A stretch of 64,000 nucleotides of DNA, from the NCBI GenBank assembly GCA_963810755.1, contig CAWEOP010000009.1, forward strand, positions 186,001 to 250,000, in the 5' to 3' direction. The DNA comes from FEN-1219 sp963810755 (GTDB lineage Bacteria > Pseudomonadota > Gammaproteobacteria > Steroidobacterales > Rariloculaceae). Under the pieces are notes generated by a model. The model saw only the letters and a list, made by a program, of their open reading frames with translations. It did not search any database and had not been told where the DNA came from. The translations under genes were made by a program, and so were the position numbers. Below, piece after piece: positions 7,589-15,325 of the stretch; position 1 is the stretch's first letter; every line of letters begins with the position of its first letter.

Positions 7589-7850
7589 AGAGCTCCTGAA
7601 TGGCAACTTCTGGCCGAAAGCGGCCCGATGAATTCGGCCGCGATCGCACGCGGGGGGAACGACCGAAAACGTTTCTAAGCGGCCGCTCACGTCGACGTGG
7701 AAAAGGCGAACTACGGGAGGCCGCAGGAAAAACGCCGTGTGAGTTTTGCGTGATTCGGTTCTGGACCGTGCTTGAAGGTGCTTGAAATCTGCAACGGACG
7801 CCCTTCCCGCGTTTTGTTGATAGTCAACTAGTTACCGACGATCGTCCGTT
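7589..7850. other. Island right arm, no gene seen
   Basis: Between the molybdoenzyme gene and the right attachment repeat I see no supported coding sequence or RNA. Confidence 0.5.
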
Positions 7851-7895
7851 TTCCGGACGCAGGGGCCGCAGGTTCAAATCCTATCACCCCGACCA
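7851..7895 (+). repeat. Right attachment repeat (tRNA-Pro 3' duplicate)
   Basis: A copy of bases 2940-2984 with two differences (TTCCGG for TTCGGG, and GCAGG for GTAGG), ending in CCA. The tRNA 5' half is absent here, so this is not a tRNA gene but the far attachment site of the island. An ATTACTTAGC tail follows at about 7914-7923, like the one after the true tRNA. Confidence 0.88.
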
Positions 7896-8469
7896 AGAAT
7901 TCCCGCTCAACATCAATTACTTAGCTCGACATCCGGACTCGGTGCCCGGCGGGCCGGACCGCTTGAAAGTGCAATGAAAGTGCAGTTCAGCAGGGGTTTG
8001 CCCATGACTCAGCGCCCCGTCGCGATCTGCTGCGGGCTCACCATCCGCGACGTCGCCGACCTGCCCCGGATGAGACCCGCTTCGGCGGGTTTCTTTATTA
8101 GGCGCGATTTTCTCGCCGGCAACATGCGCGCCGGCATGTCGTATGATTCCGGTGCGGCCATCAAGTGCCAAGGCACATATGGCAGCGCGCTGCTGCTGAA
8201 CCGGGAGTGAGTTCGTTCAGGTTCCTCGGCCCTGGCCGCGATCGTATCCACGCATCGAGCAGCTCGCGGCGATGCGCGAACCACAGCTCACGCACCGGCA
8301 CTCCGAGCGTCGGCTCGCCGCTTAGGACGGCCGGGTGACGTTCGTCGCCGAGCTGCTCTCTTTCGACGCTGTTGGAGTCAGCTCCGGTTCGATCGTAAGC
8401 AATTCGAGCCCGACGGGGCGCACCTTCGACGGTCGAGCCGGGACAGCGCTTCGAGCGTTCGCTCGATCG
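7896..8469. other. Intergenic segment with a terminator and a possible phage-gene fragment
   Basis: No complete gene is supported. A strong hairpin terminator sits at 8075-8097. On the minus strand, about 8325-8215 reads GEPTLGVPVRELWFAHRREL and then LLDAWIRSRPGPRN, which resembles the amino end of small phage proteins of the 'HRxELLxxWIxxxPGxRP' type, but it is not an intact open frame with start and stop. A short + frame around 8007-8070 (MTQRPVAICCGLTIRDVADL) resembles a peptide encoded at 27,296-27,380. Confidence 0.4.
8075..8097 (+). terminator. Rho-independent terminator
   Basis: ACCCGC TTCG GCGGGT followed by TTCTTTA. No intact gene lies upstream on the same strand, so it is probably left over from a lost gene. 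Confidence 0.7.
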
Positions 8470-10887
8470 CTACGCCGCGGCGGCCGGCAAAGAGCACCGG
8501 AAAGTCGCGCCGCCGTCGACGTTGTTTTCTGCCTGGATCGAGCCGTTGTGGGCGGTCACGATTGAGCGGCTGATCGCAAGCCCAAGGCCGAGACCCTGCT
8601 CGCGAAAAGTGACGAATGGCTCGAACACGTGCGCGAGCTGGTCTTCCGGAATGCCCGTGCCGCGATCCGCCACCGCAAGGCGAACGAAGCCATCCTCGAC
8701 CGTCGTCATGAACGCAAGGTGTCTCTGGCTCAGCGGCGTCTCACTCATCGCATCGCACGCGTTGAGCAACAGATTGAGGACAACCTGCTGTAATTGAATA
8801 CGGTCGCCCAGCACGAACGGGGTGCCCGGCGCGAGCGTGCTGGTCACGGTGACACTGCGCGCTATGATTTCACTGCGTGCGAGATCGACGACTTCGCGAA
8901 CCACGTCGTTCAAGTTGACCGGCTGATGCACGGAGGCTTGCTTCCGCAGGAACGCGCGCAGTCGCTCGATAACGGCATTCGCCCGTCTGTTGTCATCGAT
9001 GATGTCGTCGATCGCGGCTCGTGCTTCCGGCAAATCGATCGGCTCACGACTCATGAACGCTCTCGCCGCTTGCGCGTTGCTGAGCAAGGCCGCGAGCGGC
9101 TGGGCCAGCTCGTGCGCCAGCGTGCCGGTAAGCTCCCCCAGCACTGCAACTCGGCCCAGGTGAGCGAGCTCGATTCGTTGTGCCGCGGCCTCCATCTGCA
9201 TGGTCTTTTGTTCGGTGACATCGCGGACGATGCTCAAGATCTTGTCGCCGTCACAGCCGACGACGCGCGCTTCGTAGAAGCGCTCAGCACCATCGATACG
9301 CAACGCGTATTCGATTTTTTCGGGCTCTTCGGCGGTCCCCACACGCGTGGAGGCTTGGAGCAGCAACTCGCTGACGGCTGCGGGCATTACGTCCTTGATG
9401 TTCTTGCCGAGGAATGCCGACGGGTGCGCGTACAACTGCGAATCGTCCTTGGCGTGATAGTCGACGAAAACGCCTTCGACGGTCGTCAGGAACATCCAGT
9501 CCGGGATCGCGCTCAGGATCGCCCGATTGCGCGCCTCGCTCTGCCGCAAGGCTTGTTGCGCCCGATGCTGCTCGATTGCAATGCGCACGACGTCGGCGGC
9601 GCTTTCGATCAGCCGCAGCTCGTCGTCACGCGGCGCTCGCGATTCGATGAAGTACATCGCGAAGGAACCGAGAATTCGTTGCTGTGGCGATAAAATCGGC
9701 GTCGACCAACAGGCGCGTTGGCCGGACATCCGAGCGGCGGCCCGGTACTCTTCCCACAACGGATCGGAGAGGATGTCCGTGACGATCACGCGCTTGCCGA
9801 GAAACATCGCGGTTCCACAGCTGCCAACGCGCGGACCAATGCGGATTCCGTCTATAGCACGTACGTAGTCCGGAGGAAGGCTCGGTGCAGCGGCGTGCCG
9901 TATCGTAGCGCCGTCGTCGTCCAGCACCAGCGCGGAGCACGACATGCCGTCGGATTGCTGCTCGACGACGCGGACGAGGCACTCGAGCACTTCGGACAGC
10001 GTACTTCCGGTTGCGATCATTTCGAGCATCTGTTGTCGAACGGCCCGAAACGCCTCGTCGCGACGCCGCTCGGTGATATCTCGTGACACTGCGAGCATCT
10101 GGACCACCGCGCCGTTGCGGTCGGTAATCGGTGTGATTAAGACGTCCCACCATCGCGAAATCCCGGATGGAGCCTGCAAGCGTCCTTGAAACCGACCGCA
10201 GCCGCCGCCGCGGGCGGTGGCAACGGCCTCTTCGGCCGCAGTGCGAACCACGTGCCCGAAGAACTCGACGAGCGGGCGGTGCGGTACGGCAGCCGCATCG
10301 TCGATTTCGAGCAAGCGTAACCCCTCGCGATTGACGTGGATCAAACGACCGTCGAGATCGAGAATTTGCAAGGAGTCCGTCGTGCTCTCGACGATCCGCT
10401 TGTTGATTTCTTCTGCTTGTCGCAGCGCCTCCTCGCCACGCTTGCGTTCGGTGATGTCGGTCTCGGTGCCGGCCAGCGAGATGGCGCGGCCTTCGCCGTC
10501 TCTTGTGGCGCAGCCACGAGCAATGAACCAGCGGATGCTGCCATCACGATGCAGCATCCGGTGCTCGGCCTCATAGATGGGGGTGTGGCCGGCAATATGC
10601 GCTTGGGCGCGCTCGAAGACCGTGGCTTCGTCGTCGGGATGGACCAGGCGTCGGCAATCCTCGAGCCGATTCTGGATCTCGTGATCCTGATAACCGAGCA
10701 TCTTTTTAAGGACAGGATCGACGTAGATCTCAAGCGTTTCGAGATTACAATCCCATACGCCGACGCCGCCCGCCGCAGCTGCGCGTCGATAGCGCTCGTC
10801 GCTAAGCACCGTGTTCTCGGCTCTCAAGACCTCGTAGCGTGTGGTCAGGGAAGTCACATTGTCCTTTCGTGTGTCGTCGCTTGCCAT
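8470..10887 (-). CDS. Multi-PAS/GAF sensor histidine kinase
   Basis: An 805-residue soluble kinase with no membrane segment. Domains in order: PAS with PAC (about 30-150, ending DITERK), second PAS (165-275, ending DITERR), GAF (about 285-440, with VGSCGTAMFLGKRVIVTDI), third PAS (450-560, ending DVTEQK), HisKA-type dimerisation domain with phospho-acceptor H592 in LTGTLAHELAQPLAAL, then an HATPase domain with N-box LLNACDAM (about 708-714), G1 DRGTGIP and G2 GLGLGLAIS. There is no receiver domain and no adjacent response regulator, so its partner must be encoded elsewhere. It lies between two tRNA-tail repeats and may be cargo of a second integration. Confidence 0.93.
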   Translation of the reverse strand: MASDDTRKDNVTSLTTRYEVLRAENTVLSDERYRRAAAAGGVGVWDCNLETLEIYVDPVLKKMLGYQDHEIQNRLEDCRRLVHPDDEATVFERAQAHIAGHTPIYEAEHRMLHRDGSIRWFIARGCATRDGEGRAISLAGTETDITERKRGEEALRQAEEINKRIVESTTDSLQILDLDGRLIHVNREGLRLLEIDDAAAVPHRPLVEFFGHVVRTAAEEAVATARGGGCGRFQGRLQAPSGISRWWDVLITPITDRNGAVVQMLAVSRDITERRRDEAFRAVRQQMLEMIATGSTLSEVLECLVRVVEQQSDGMSCSALVLDDDGATIRHAAAPSLPPDYVRAIDGIRIGPRVGSCGTAMFLGKRVIVTDILSDPLWEEYRAAARMSGQRACWSTPILSPQQRILGSFAMYFIESRAPRDDELRLIESAADVVRIAIEQHRAQQALRQSEARNRAILSAIPDWMFLTTVEGVFVDYHAKDDSQLYAHPSAFLGKNIKDVMPAAVSELLLQASTRVGTAEEPEKIEYALRIDGAERFYEARVVGCDGDKILSIVRDVTEQKTMQMEAAAQRIELAHLGRVAVLGELTGTLAHELAQPLAALLSNAQAARAFMSREPIDLPEARAAIDDIIDDNRRANAVIERLRAFLRKQASVHQPVNLNDVVREVVDLARSEIIARSVTVTSTLAPGTPFVLGDRIQLQQVVLNLLLNACDAMSETPLSQRHLAFMTTVEDGFVRLAVADRGTGIPEDQLAHVFEPFVTFREQGLGLGLAISRSIVTAHNGSIQAENNVDGGATFRCSLPAAAA

Positions 10888-11044
10888 TTTGGTCGGTCAT
10901 GCAGAGCGCTGCAACGACGTCCTGGAAGTGGTTTCCCGAAGAGCACGGGTCGATGCTGGTGCTGGGCCGAAGTGAAGAACCCGAGAGCAAAGAAGCTATT
11001 TCAATCGAACCCGCTGCGGCAGCGTAGGGACAGCCCAAATCGCC

Positions 11045-11084
11045 TCACCCCGACCAAATCGGCCCTTTCCCGTCAATCACTTAG
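11045..11084 (+). repeat. Third tRNA-Pro tail repeat
   Basis: TCACCCCGACCA at 11045-11056 equals the last 12 bases of the tRNA-Pro 3' end. It is followed by TCAATCACTTAGCGCG, matching ATCAATTACTTAGCTCG after the copy at 7851-7895. Together with the other two copies this marks tandem integration sites. Confidence 0.6.
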
Positions 11085-11225
11085 CGCGTTCTCGCCTTTC
11101 GGCTCTCCCGACGGCTCGCTTGGCCGGCGCGCCAAGCGGTGCGCGGTGGCGGATGGTTCATTGTCGGGCGCGCGGCGGTGCTAATATCCTGCACGCCGGT
11201 TCGTCCAAACGCAGGGGTAAGAACA

Positions 11226-12440
11226 ATGCTGCGGACCTCACCAACACCGAAGCTCGCTTTCTTTCTGCTCGTTCCGCTCGTGCTCGCAGCCACCGCGGCG
11301 CGCGCCGATGTCGTCATCGAGGAGTCGATGAACACCGACGGCGTGGCCGGATTCTCGATGCTCGCCATGCAGGGCACCACGACGCGGAGCCTGAGCGCCG
11401 ACAAGTCGCGCACGGATTCCAACGTGCAGTTCAAATCCAAGCTGCTCAGCACCTTCGCCGGCAAGTCCGGAAACACGTCCCAAATCGTTCGGCTCGACAA
11501 GGGGTTCATTTACGAAGTGCAGCCGAAGGACAAGACGTATACCGAGAGGAGCTTCGCCGACGCACGCGCTGCAATGGAGAAAGCCATGCAGCAGATGGAA
11601 GCCGCCTCGCAGCAGGCGCAGGCCCAGCAGCCACAGCAACAGCTGCCGATCAACGCCGACGAATCTCAGTGCTCGTCTCCCGTCGTCGAGTCGAGGCAGA
11701 CGGGCGAGCAGGCGACGATCGCGGGCTATCAAGCCACCCGACAGATCGTGTCGCTCAAGCAGACTTGCACAGACCCCAAGACGATGAAGTCGTGCGACAT
11801 GGTCTGGTCGATCGAGGAGTGGCTCACAGCGCAGGCGCCCGGAATGGACGAATCCAGAGCGTTCGCGCTGAACTATGCGAAGGAGCTCGGCCTCGACGCG
11901 AGTAGCCTGCAGGCGATGCAGAGCGGGATGCAGAACGCGTTCTCGCAATACAAAGGCACCTGGACCGAGCTCATGCAGCAGGCGAGCTCGTTCCAGGGTT
12001 ATCCGCTCAAGTCTGCGATGCAGATGTCGATGGGCGGCCCGCAGTGCACTATGGACGACGGTACGCAGGTCGCGTCCGACCCCGTGTTCGCGGACGCCGT
12101 CGAAGCCGGGATCGAAGCCGGCGTGGGCACGGCAGCCGGCGTGGCCGCTTCGGCCGTCACGCAGGCCGCGGTCGAGAAGGTGGGCGGTGGTGCCGCAGGG
12201 TCAGTCGCGGGCTCTGCCGTGGGCGGGTTTGCGAGCAAGTTCGGCTCGTCGATGATGAGCAAGTTGCACAAGAAGGACACGGCGCAGCCGAAGACCGAGG
12301 CCGCCGCCGCTTCGACGGATGCAGGGATGATCCGCCTATTCCGCGTGCAGACGGAGACAACGGCGATTCGCGGTGACGCGATACCGGCATCGACCTTCGA
12401 AGTGCCCGCCGGTTACAAGAAGGTCGCCGCACCGAAGTGA
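11226..12440 (+). CDS. Secreted protein of unknown function (DUF4412-like)
   Basis: A 404-residue exported protein. The signal peptide (about 1-27, LAFFLLVPLVLAATAARA) is followed by a beta-rich domain starting DVVIEESMNTDG, which reads like DUF4412-type periplasmic proteins. A Gln/Ala-rich linker (QQMEAASQQAQAQQPQQQ), a second domain with paired cysteines, a Gly/Ala-rich helical stretch (VEAGIEAGVGTAAGVAAS) and a C-terminal strand region follow. The ribosome-binding sequence is CAGGGGTAA just before ATG 11226. The gene is convergent with the RIO kinase gene. I cannot assign a function. Confidence 0.75.
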   Translation: MLRTSPTPKLAFFLLVPLVLAATAARADVVIEESMNTDGVAGFSMLAMQGTTTRSLSADKSRTDSNVQFKSKLLSTFAGKSGNTSQIVRLDKGFIYEVQPKDKTYTERSFADARAAMEKAMQQMEAASQQAQAQQPQQQLPINADESQCSSPVVESRQTGEQATIAGYQATRQIVSLKQTCTDPKTMKSCDMVWSIEEWLTAQAPGMDESRAFALNYAKELGLDASSLQAMQSGMQNAFSQYKGTWTELMQQASSFQGYPLKSAMQMSMGGPQCTMDDGTQVASDPVFADAVEAGIEAGVGTAAGVAASAVTQAAVEKVGGGAAGSVAGSAVGGFASKFGSSMMSKLHKKDTAQPKTEAAAASTDAGMIRLFRVQTETTAIRGDAIPASTFEVPAGYKKVAAPK

Positions 12441-12480
12441 CGGCAGCAACTGCCGCGTTTGGGCGCGGATCGCGAGTCCT

Positions 12481-13338
12481 TCAGACTCCTGCCGCGGCTT
12501 CCTCGCGGCGCCGCTGGCGCTCCTCCGCAAGCAGCCGCTCATCCTCGATCAGATCCAGCACCGCCACCACGTCGACTTCGACGCGGTCGTGCTCGAAGCG
12601 TCCGGTGAGCGGCGATTCCGGCTGCAGGTGGCCCGCCTCGTAGATCTTCCAGATCTCGTGGGCATACTCGGTTGCCAGAAGCTCCGGCGCAGAGCGGCCG
12701 AAGACTTCGCGCATGTTGTTGACGTCGCGCTCGAGCATACGGAACGCGTTGTTGTTACCGGCCGCGTTCACGGCTTGCGGCAAATCGATGATCACCGGAC
12801 CTGCAGGATCCAGCAGCACGTTGAACTCGGACAGATCGCCGTGGATGAGACCCGCGCAGAGCATGCGGACGATTTGCCCAATCATGAACGCGTGCCATTG
12901 CCGAGCCTCGTCCGGTGTGATCTCGACGTCGTTCAGGCGGGGAGCTGGGTTGCCATCGGCATCGCACACGACGTCCATCAGCAATACACCGTCGAACATC
13001 CCGTAGGGTTGCGGCACACGCACACCCGCGCCGACGAGTCGGTAGAGCGCCTCGACCTCGGCGCTCTTCCACTCCGCTTCCTGCACGCTGCGACCGTACC
13101 GACCGCCCTTACCCATGGCGCGGGCATCGCGGCTGCCGCGCACCTTGCGGCCTTCCTGGTAGTGCGCGAGCTTGTGGAAACCGCGTTGCTCGGCTTCCTT
13201 GTAAACCTTTGCGCAGCGGATCTTTGGGCCACACGCCACGAGGTAGACGGATGCCTCCTTCCCGCTTTTGAGGCGCCGCACCACGTGATCGATGATGCCG
13301 TCGTCGATAAGCGGCTGCAGGCCCTTGGGTATCTTCAT
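12481..13338 (-). CDS. RIO-family serine protein kinase
   Basis: A 285-residue atypical kinase. Nucleotide loop GKEASVY at 26-32, lysine region CAKVYK at 42-47, catalytic loop HGDLSEFNVLL at 166-176 with D168, and metal-binding IDLPQAV with D185 are all intact. The bacterial members are close to RIO1; their physiological substrates are poorly known, with ribosome-linked roles suggested by the eukaryotic relatives. The start is placed at ATG 13338 (MKIPKG); an in-frame ATG at 13359 would add seven residues and neither has a strong ribosome-binding site. Confidence 0.9.
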   Translation of the reverse strand: MKIPKGLQPLIDDGIIDHVVRRLKSGKEASVYLVACGPKIRCAKVYKEAEQRGFHKLAHYQEGRKVRGSRDARAMGKGGRYGRSVQEAEWKSAEVEALYRLVGAGVRVPQPYGMFDGVLLMDVVCDADGNPAPRLNDVEITPDEARQWHAFMIGQIVRMLCAGLIHGDLSEFNVLLDPAGPVIIDLPQAVNAAGNNNAFRMLERDVNNMREVFGRSAPELLATEYAHEIWKIYEAGHLQPESPLTGRFEHDRVEVDVVAVLDLIEDERLLAEERQRRREEAAAGV

Positions 13339-13587
13339 GGGCCGGCAGTGTAGAGGCATTCGTCGCGGCGCGTGCGAGTGCCTGACCTAGCCGAGCTGGG
13401 CGCTTTGCTGAAGCGAGAGGCAACGTAGGGACGCCCCTCCATCCGCCAAGTCCGGACTCCGGTCGGAGCGGCACGTCGTTACCGGCACGATCCGTGCACT
13501 GCGTTGGGTGCGGTCACGGTCGTTTGGGTAGAACTCCACCGTTTCTCACAACCTTCCCCCGGGTCCAGTGGGATGACCGCATAAAGA

Positions 13588-13620
13588 GCCGCTCGTCCTT
13601 TTGGGCGAGCGGCCTTTTTT
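13588..13620 (+). terminator. Orphan rho-independent terminator
   Basis: GCCGCTCG at 13588-13595 pairs with CGAGCGGC at 13606-13613 around a T-rich loop, followed by CTTTTTT. No upstream + strand gene is seen. Confidence 0.8.
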
Positions 13621-13731
13621 CGTGAAAATGGAACGCCTCGTCATGCGAGAGCGGGGTTTGCTTCGCCACCCACCTACGGGCGATCGAGGCGATCGCGAGC
13701 TAATGCTTGCCGCGTAGTGAGGTCGCAAGAA

Positions 13732-13756
13732 GAGACCCGGCGCGAGGCCGGGTCTC
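13732..13756 (-). terminator. Hairpin terminator after small minus-strand gene
   Basis: GAGACCCGGC / GCCGGGTCTC perfect inverted repeat with a GCGAG loop. In the minus direction it lies ten bases beyond the stop at 13766 and is followed by a T-rich stretch. Confidence 0.6.
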
Positions 13757-13765
13757 CCTCCCCAA

Positions 13766-13984
13766 TCACCCCACCGCTAACGCAATTCCTGATACCACGA
13801 TCGCAACCTCAACGGCGCCGATGGCAATGAGTAACCATGCGCCCTTCGCTCGGCCCAAGTCGTATCGCACAGGACGTCTCCCCAATTCCTGCCCTGGCAA
13901 CGGTGATACAAATCGTGTGCCACGTAACGTAATGAATGCGCGAAGCCGTTCCGGGCGACCGCGACCCATCGAGGCGTTGCTCAC
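13766..13984 (-). CDS. Possible small membrane protein
   Basis: A minus-strand frame of about 72 residues ending GAWLLIAIGAVEVAIVVSG followed by IALAVG: a basic soluble N-terminus (RPERLRAFITLRGTRF) and one C-terminal hydrophobic segment of about 25 residues. The stop is followed by a hairpin terminator on the same strand, which supports a real transcript. The start is uncertain: GTG 13984 or ATG 13969 are candidates, and the frame is open further upstream to 14056. I do not recognise the family. Confidence 0.4.
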   Translation of the reverse strand: MSNASMGRGRPERLRAFITLRGTRFVSPLPGQELGRRPVRYDLGRAKGAWLLIAIGAVEVAIVVSGIALAVG

Positions 13985-14149
13985 GCGTCGAGCGCGGTAG
14001 GCACACGCACAGACCCTCGACTTCGGCGGGGTTTCTGTTGTTGGGGCCGTTGGCACAGTGCGTGCAAAACGCGATTTTGGGCGCGTCGCTTACTAGGTGA
14101 TTCGTCTGACGCCTCCGGCGACGGGCCGTCGCCGCCCGGCTGTACAACG

Positions 14150-14684
14150 GTCGGGCGGCAATTTGACCCCCACGAAAAACGGAGGACGGCAGCCCATGAA
14201 GACGCGAGCACCCCATTATTCCTAACAGCCGCTGAACGAGCGCTTCGCGCCGGCCAGGCCGACGAAGCGTTCGAGATCTTGGACGAGATTGTGGAACTGC
14301 ACGACGGCATGCTCGAGGGGCTAGCCGCGCGTGCGTACTTGCGTCGAGCCGATCGCTTGCCGTCGCGCACCCGTTCGCGATGACAAGTTCGAGAATCTGA
14401 CTGGCGAAATACAGATACTCGTGGTTGAGGGCCTCGCGATCGAGGTCACGGAGTTCGTTTGCGAACCCTCGCCCCCCGACGGCCCGCTGGTCGAGCTTCG
14501 ATTCCGCAGGACGCCAGACCGAACCGTCCGTTTGTCGCAGCGCGAAGCGATGATCGAATTTCAGGTTCGCGGAATCCTCTACTACGGGCTCTTTCGCCTC
14601 GTTGGCTACACCGTCGCTCCCGACCACGCGACTTTCACCTACGAGACCCGCATGCCGGTCACACCGGTAAGTGACAAGCGTTGA
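14150..14684 (+). pseudogene. Possible frame-broken small gene (TPR-like part plus beta-rich part)
   Basis: Two + strand frames read as protein but do not join. The first (about 14195-14386) gives LFLTAAERALRAGQADEAFE and then ILDEIVELHDGMLEGLAARA, TPR-like, and has no start codon in frame. The second, from GTG 14331 to 14684, gives KFENLTGEIQILVVEGLAIE and later LVELRFRRTP and GILYYGLFRLVGY, a beta-rich sequence. Either two small genes overlap or one gene is broken by an indel near 14380. The call is weak; codon use is plausible but no family is recognised. Confidence 0.35.
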
Positions 14685-14896
14685 TGAGCGTCGGTTGCCG
14701 CCCCGGTTGCCGCGGAACACGGAACGCGCGGCGTCTCCGGGGCGTTGCGGGTCGCGGCGACGGTCATAACCCTGCCGTAGAGCGTTCGATCACAGCAACG
14801 GCCACCACGGCGGGGGCAAGCAAGCGGTGATGTTGGATCGCTTCGAGGGCGCGTAGGATGGGATAGTCGTTCAAACAACAAGAAGGAGAAACGACC

Positions 14897-15265
14897 GTGA
14901 GCATAACCCCCTACAATCCGGAACAACTGCGCAGGAGAGCGTGGGACCTCGATAGGAATGGCGAGACACGCGGTGCGATCGCATTGTTCCAGCAAATCGT
15001 TCTGGACCATCCGAACACGGCGGCGGCCGTCGACGCTCAGCAGTACCTTGCAAGCGAGCGTACACCCAAGCCCACAGCGCAATCGGCGACGCCAGCCGCG
15101 AGTGTTCAGCTCGTCCGCGTCGTGGACATCGATATCGGCTTTTTTCCGATGGTCGGTCTGTTCCTCAAGGCGGCGATCGCGATAATCCCGGCTGCGATCA
15201 TTCTCGGAGTCGTCTGGACGGCGGTGTCCGGATTGACCATCGGTGTATTGTCGACGCTCGATTGA
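14897..15265 (+). CDS. Small TPR-like membrane-anchored protein, function unknown
   Basis: A 122-residue protein. The N-terminal 55 residues form a TPR-like helical pair (RRRAWDLDRNGETRGAIALF). A proline/alanine linker and a long C-terminal hydrophobic stretch (FFPMVGLFLKAAIAIIPAAI and on) follow, probably one or two membrane helices. The GTG start at 14897 is supported by AAGGAGA at 14883-14889. It could anchor a complex to the membrane; nothing specific can be said. The next gene begins 60 bases downstream and may be co-transcribed. Confidence 0.65.
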   Translation: MSITPYNPEQLRRRAWDLDRNGETRGAIALFQQIVLDHPNTAAAVDAQQYLASERTPKPTAQSATPAASVQLVRVVDIDIGFFPMVGLFLKAAIAIIPAAIILGVVWTAVSGLTIGVLSTLD

Positions 15266-15325
15266 TTGCCTCCAATGCACGCCCATGGCGCGTCCACGCC
15301 GCCGCGCAGCGATGAGGGATTAGGA

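Larger units (their letters stand above)
2985..7895. mobile_element. Genomic island integrated at tRNA-Pro
   Basis: About 4.9 kb bounded by the intact tRNA-Pro and a 45-base duplicate of its 3' end. The content differs from the surroundings: lower-GC cassette genes, a nitrile hydratase operon and a lower-GC molybdoenzyme gene, with attC-type sites. No integrase, excisionase or mobility gene is visible, so the element is probably a deletion remnant that can no longer move by itself. Confidence 0.75.
13339..13765. other. Intergenic region with two terminators and no gene on the + strand
   Basis: I find no coding sequence in this stretch. A well-formed + strand terminator at 13588-13620 has no open reading frame upstream on its strand, so the preceding 200 bases could encode a small RNA or be what is left of a deleted gene. 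A second hairpin at 13732-13756 fits the minus-strand small gene. Confidence 0.45.

Noticed and set aside
2985..7850. Integrase or transposase in the tRNA-Pro island
   Set aside because: No frame shows tyrosine- or serine-recombinase or DDE motifs; inverted terminal repeats of an insertion sequence were not found.
7851..7895. Second tRNA-Pro gene
   Set aside because: Only the 3' half is present; upstream bases cannot form the acceptor 5' strand, D-arm or the full anticodon stem.
13809..14720. 303-residue minus-strand protein
   Set aside because: Composition is that of noncoding high-GC sequence; only the small C-terminal membrane frame at 13766-13984 in a different frame looks real.
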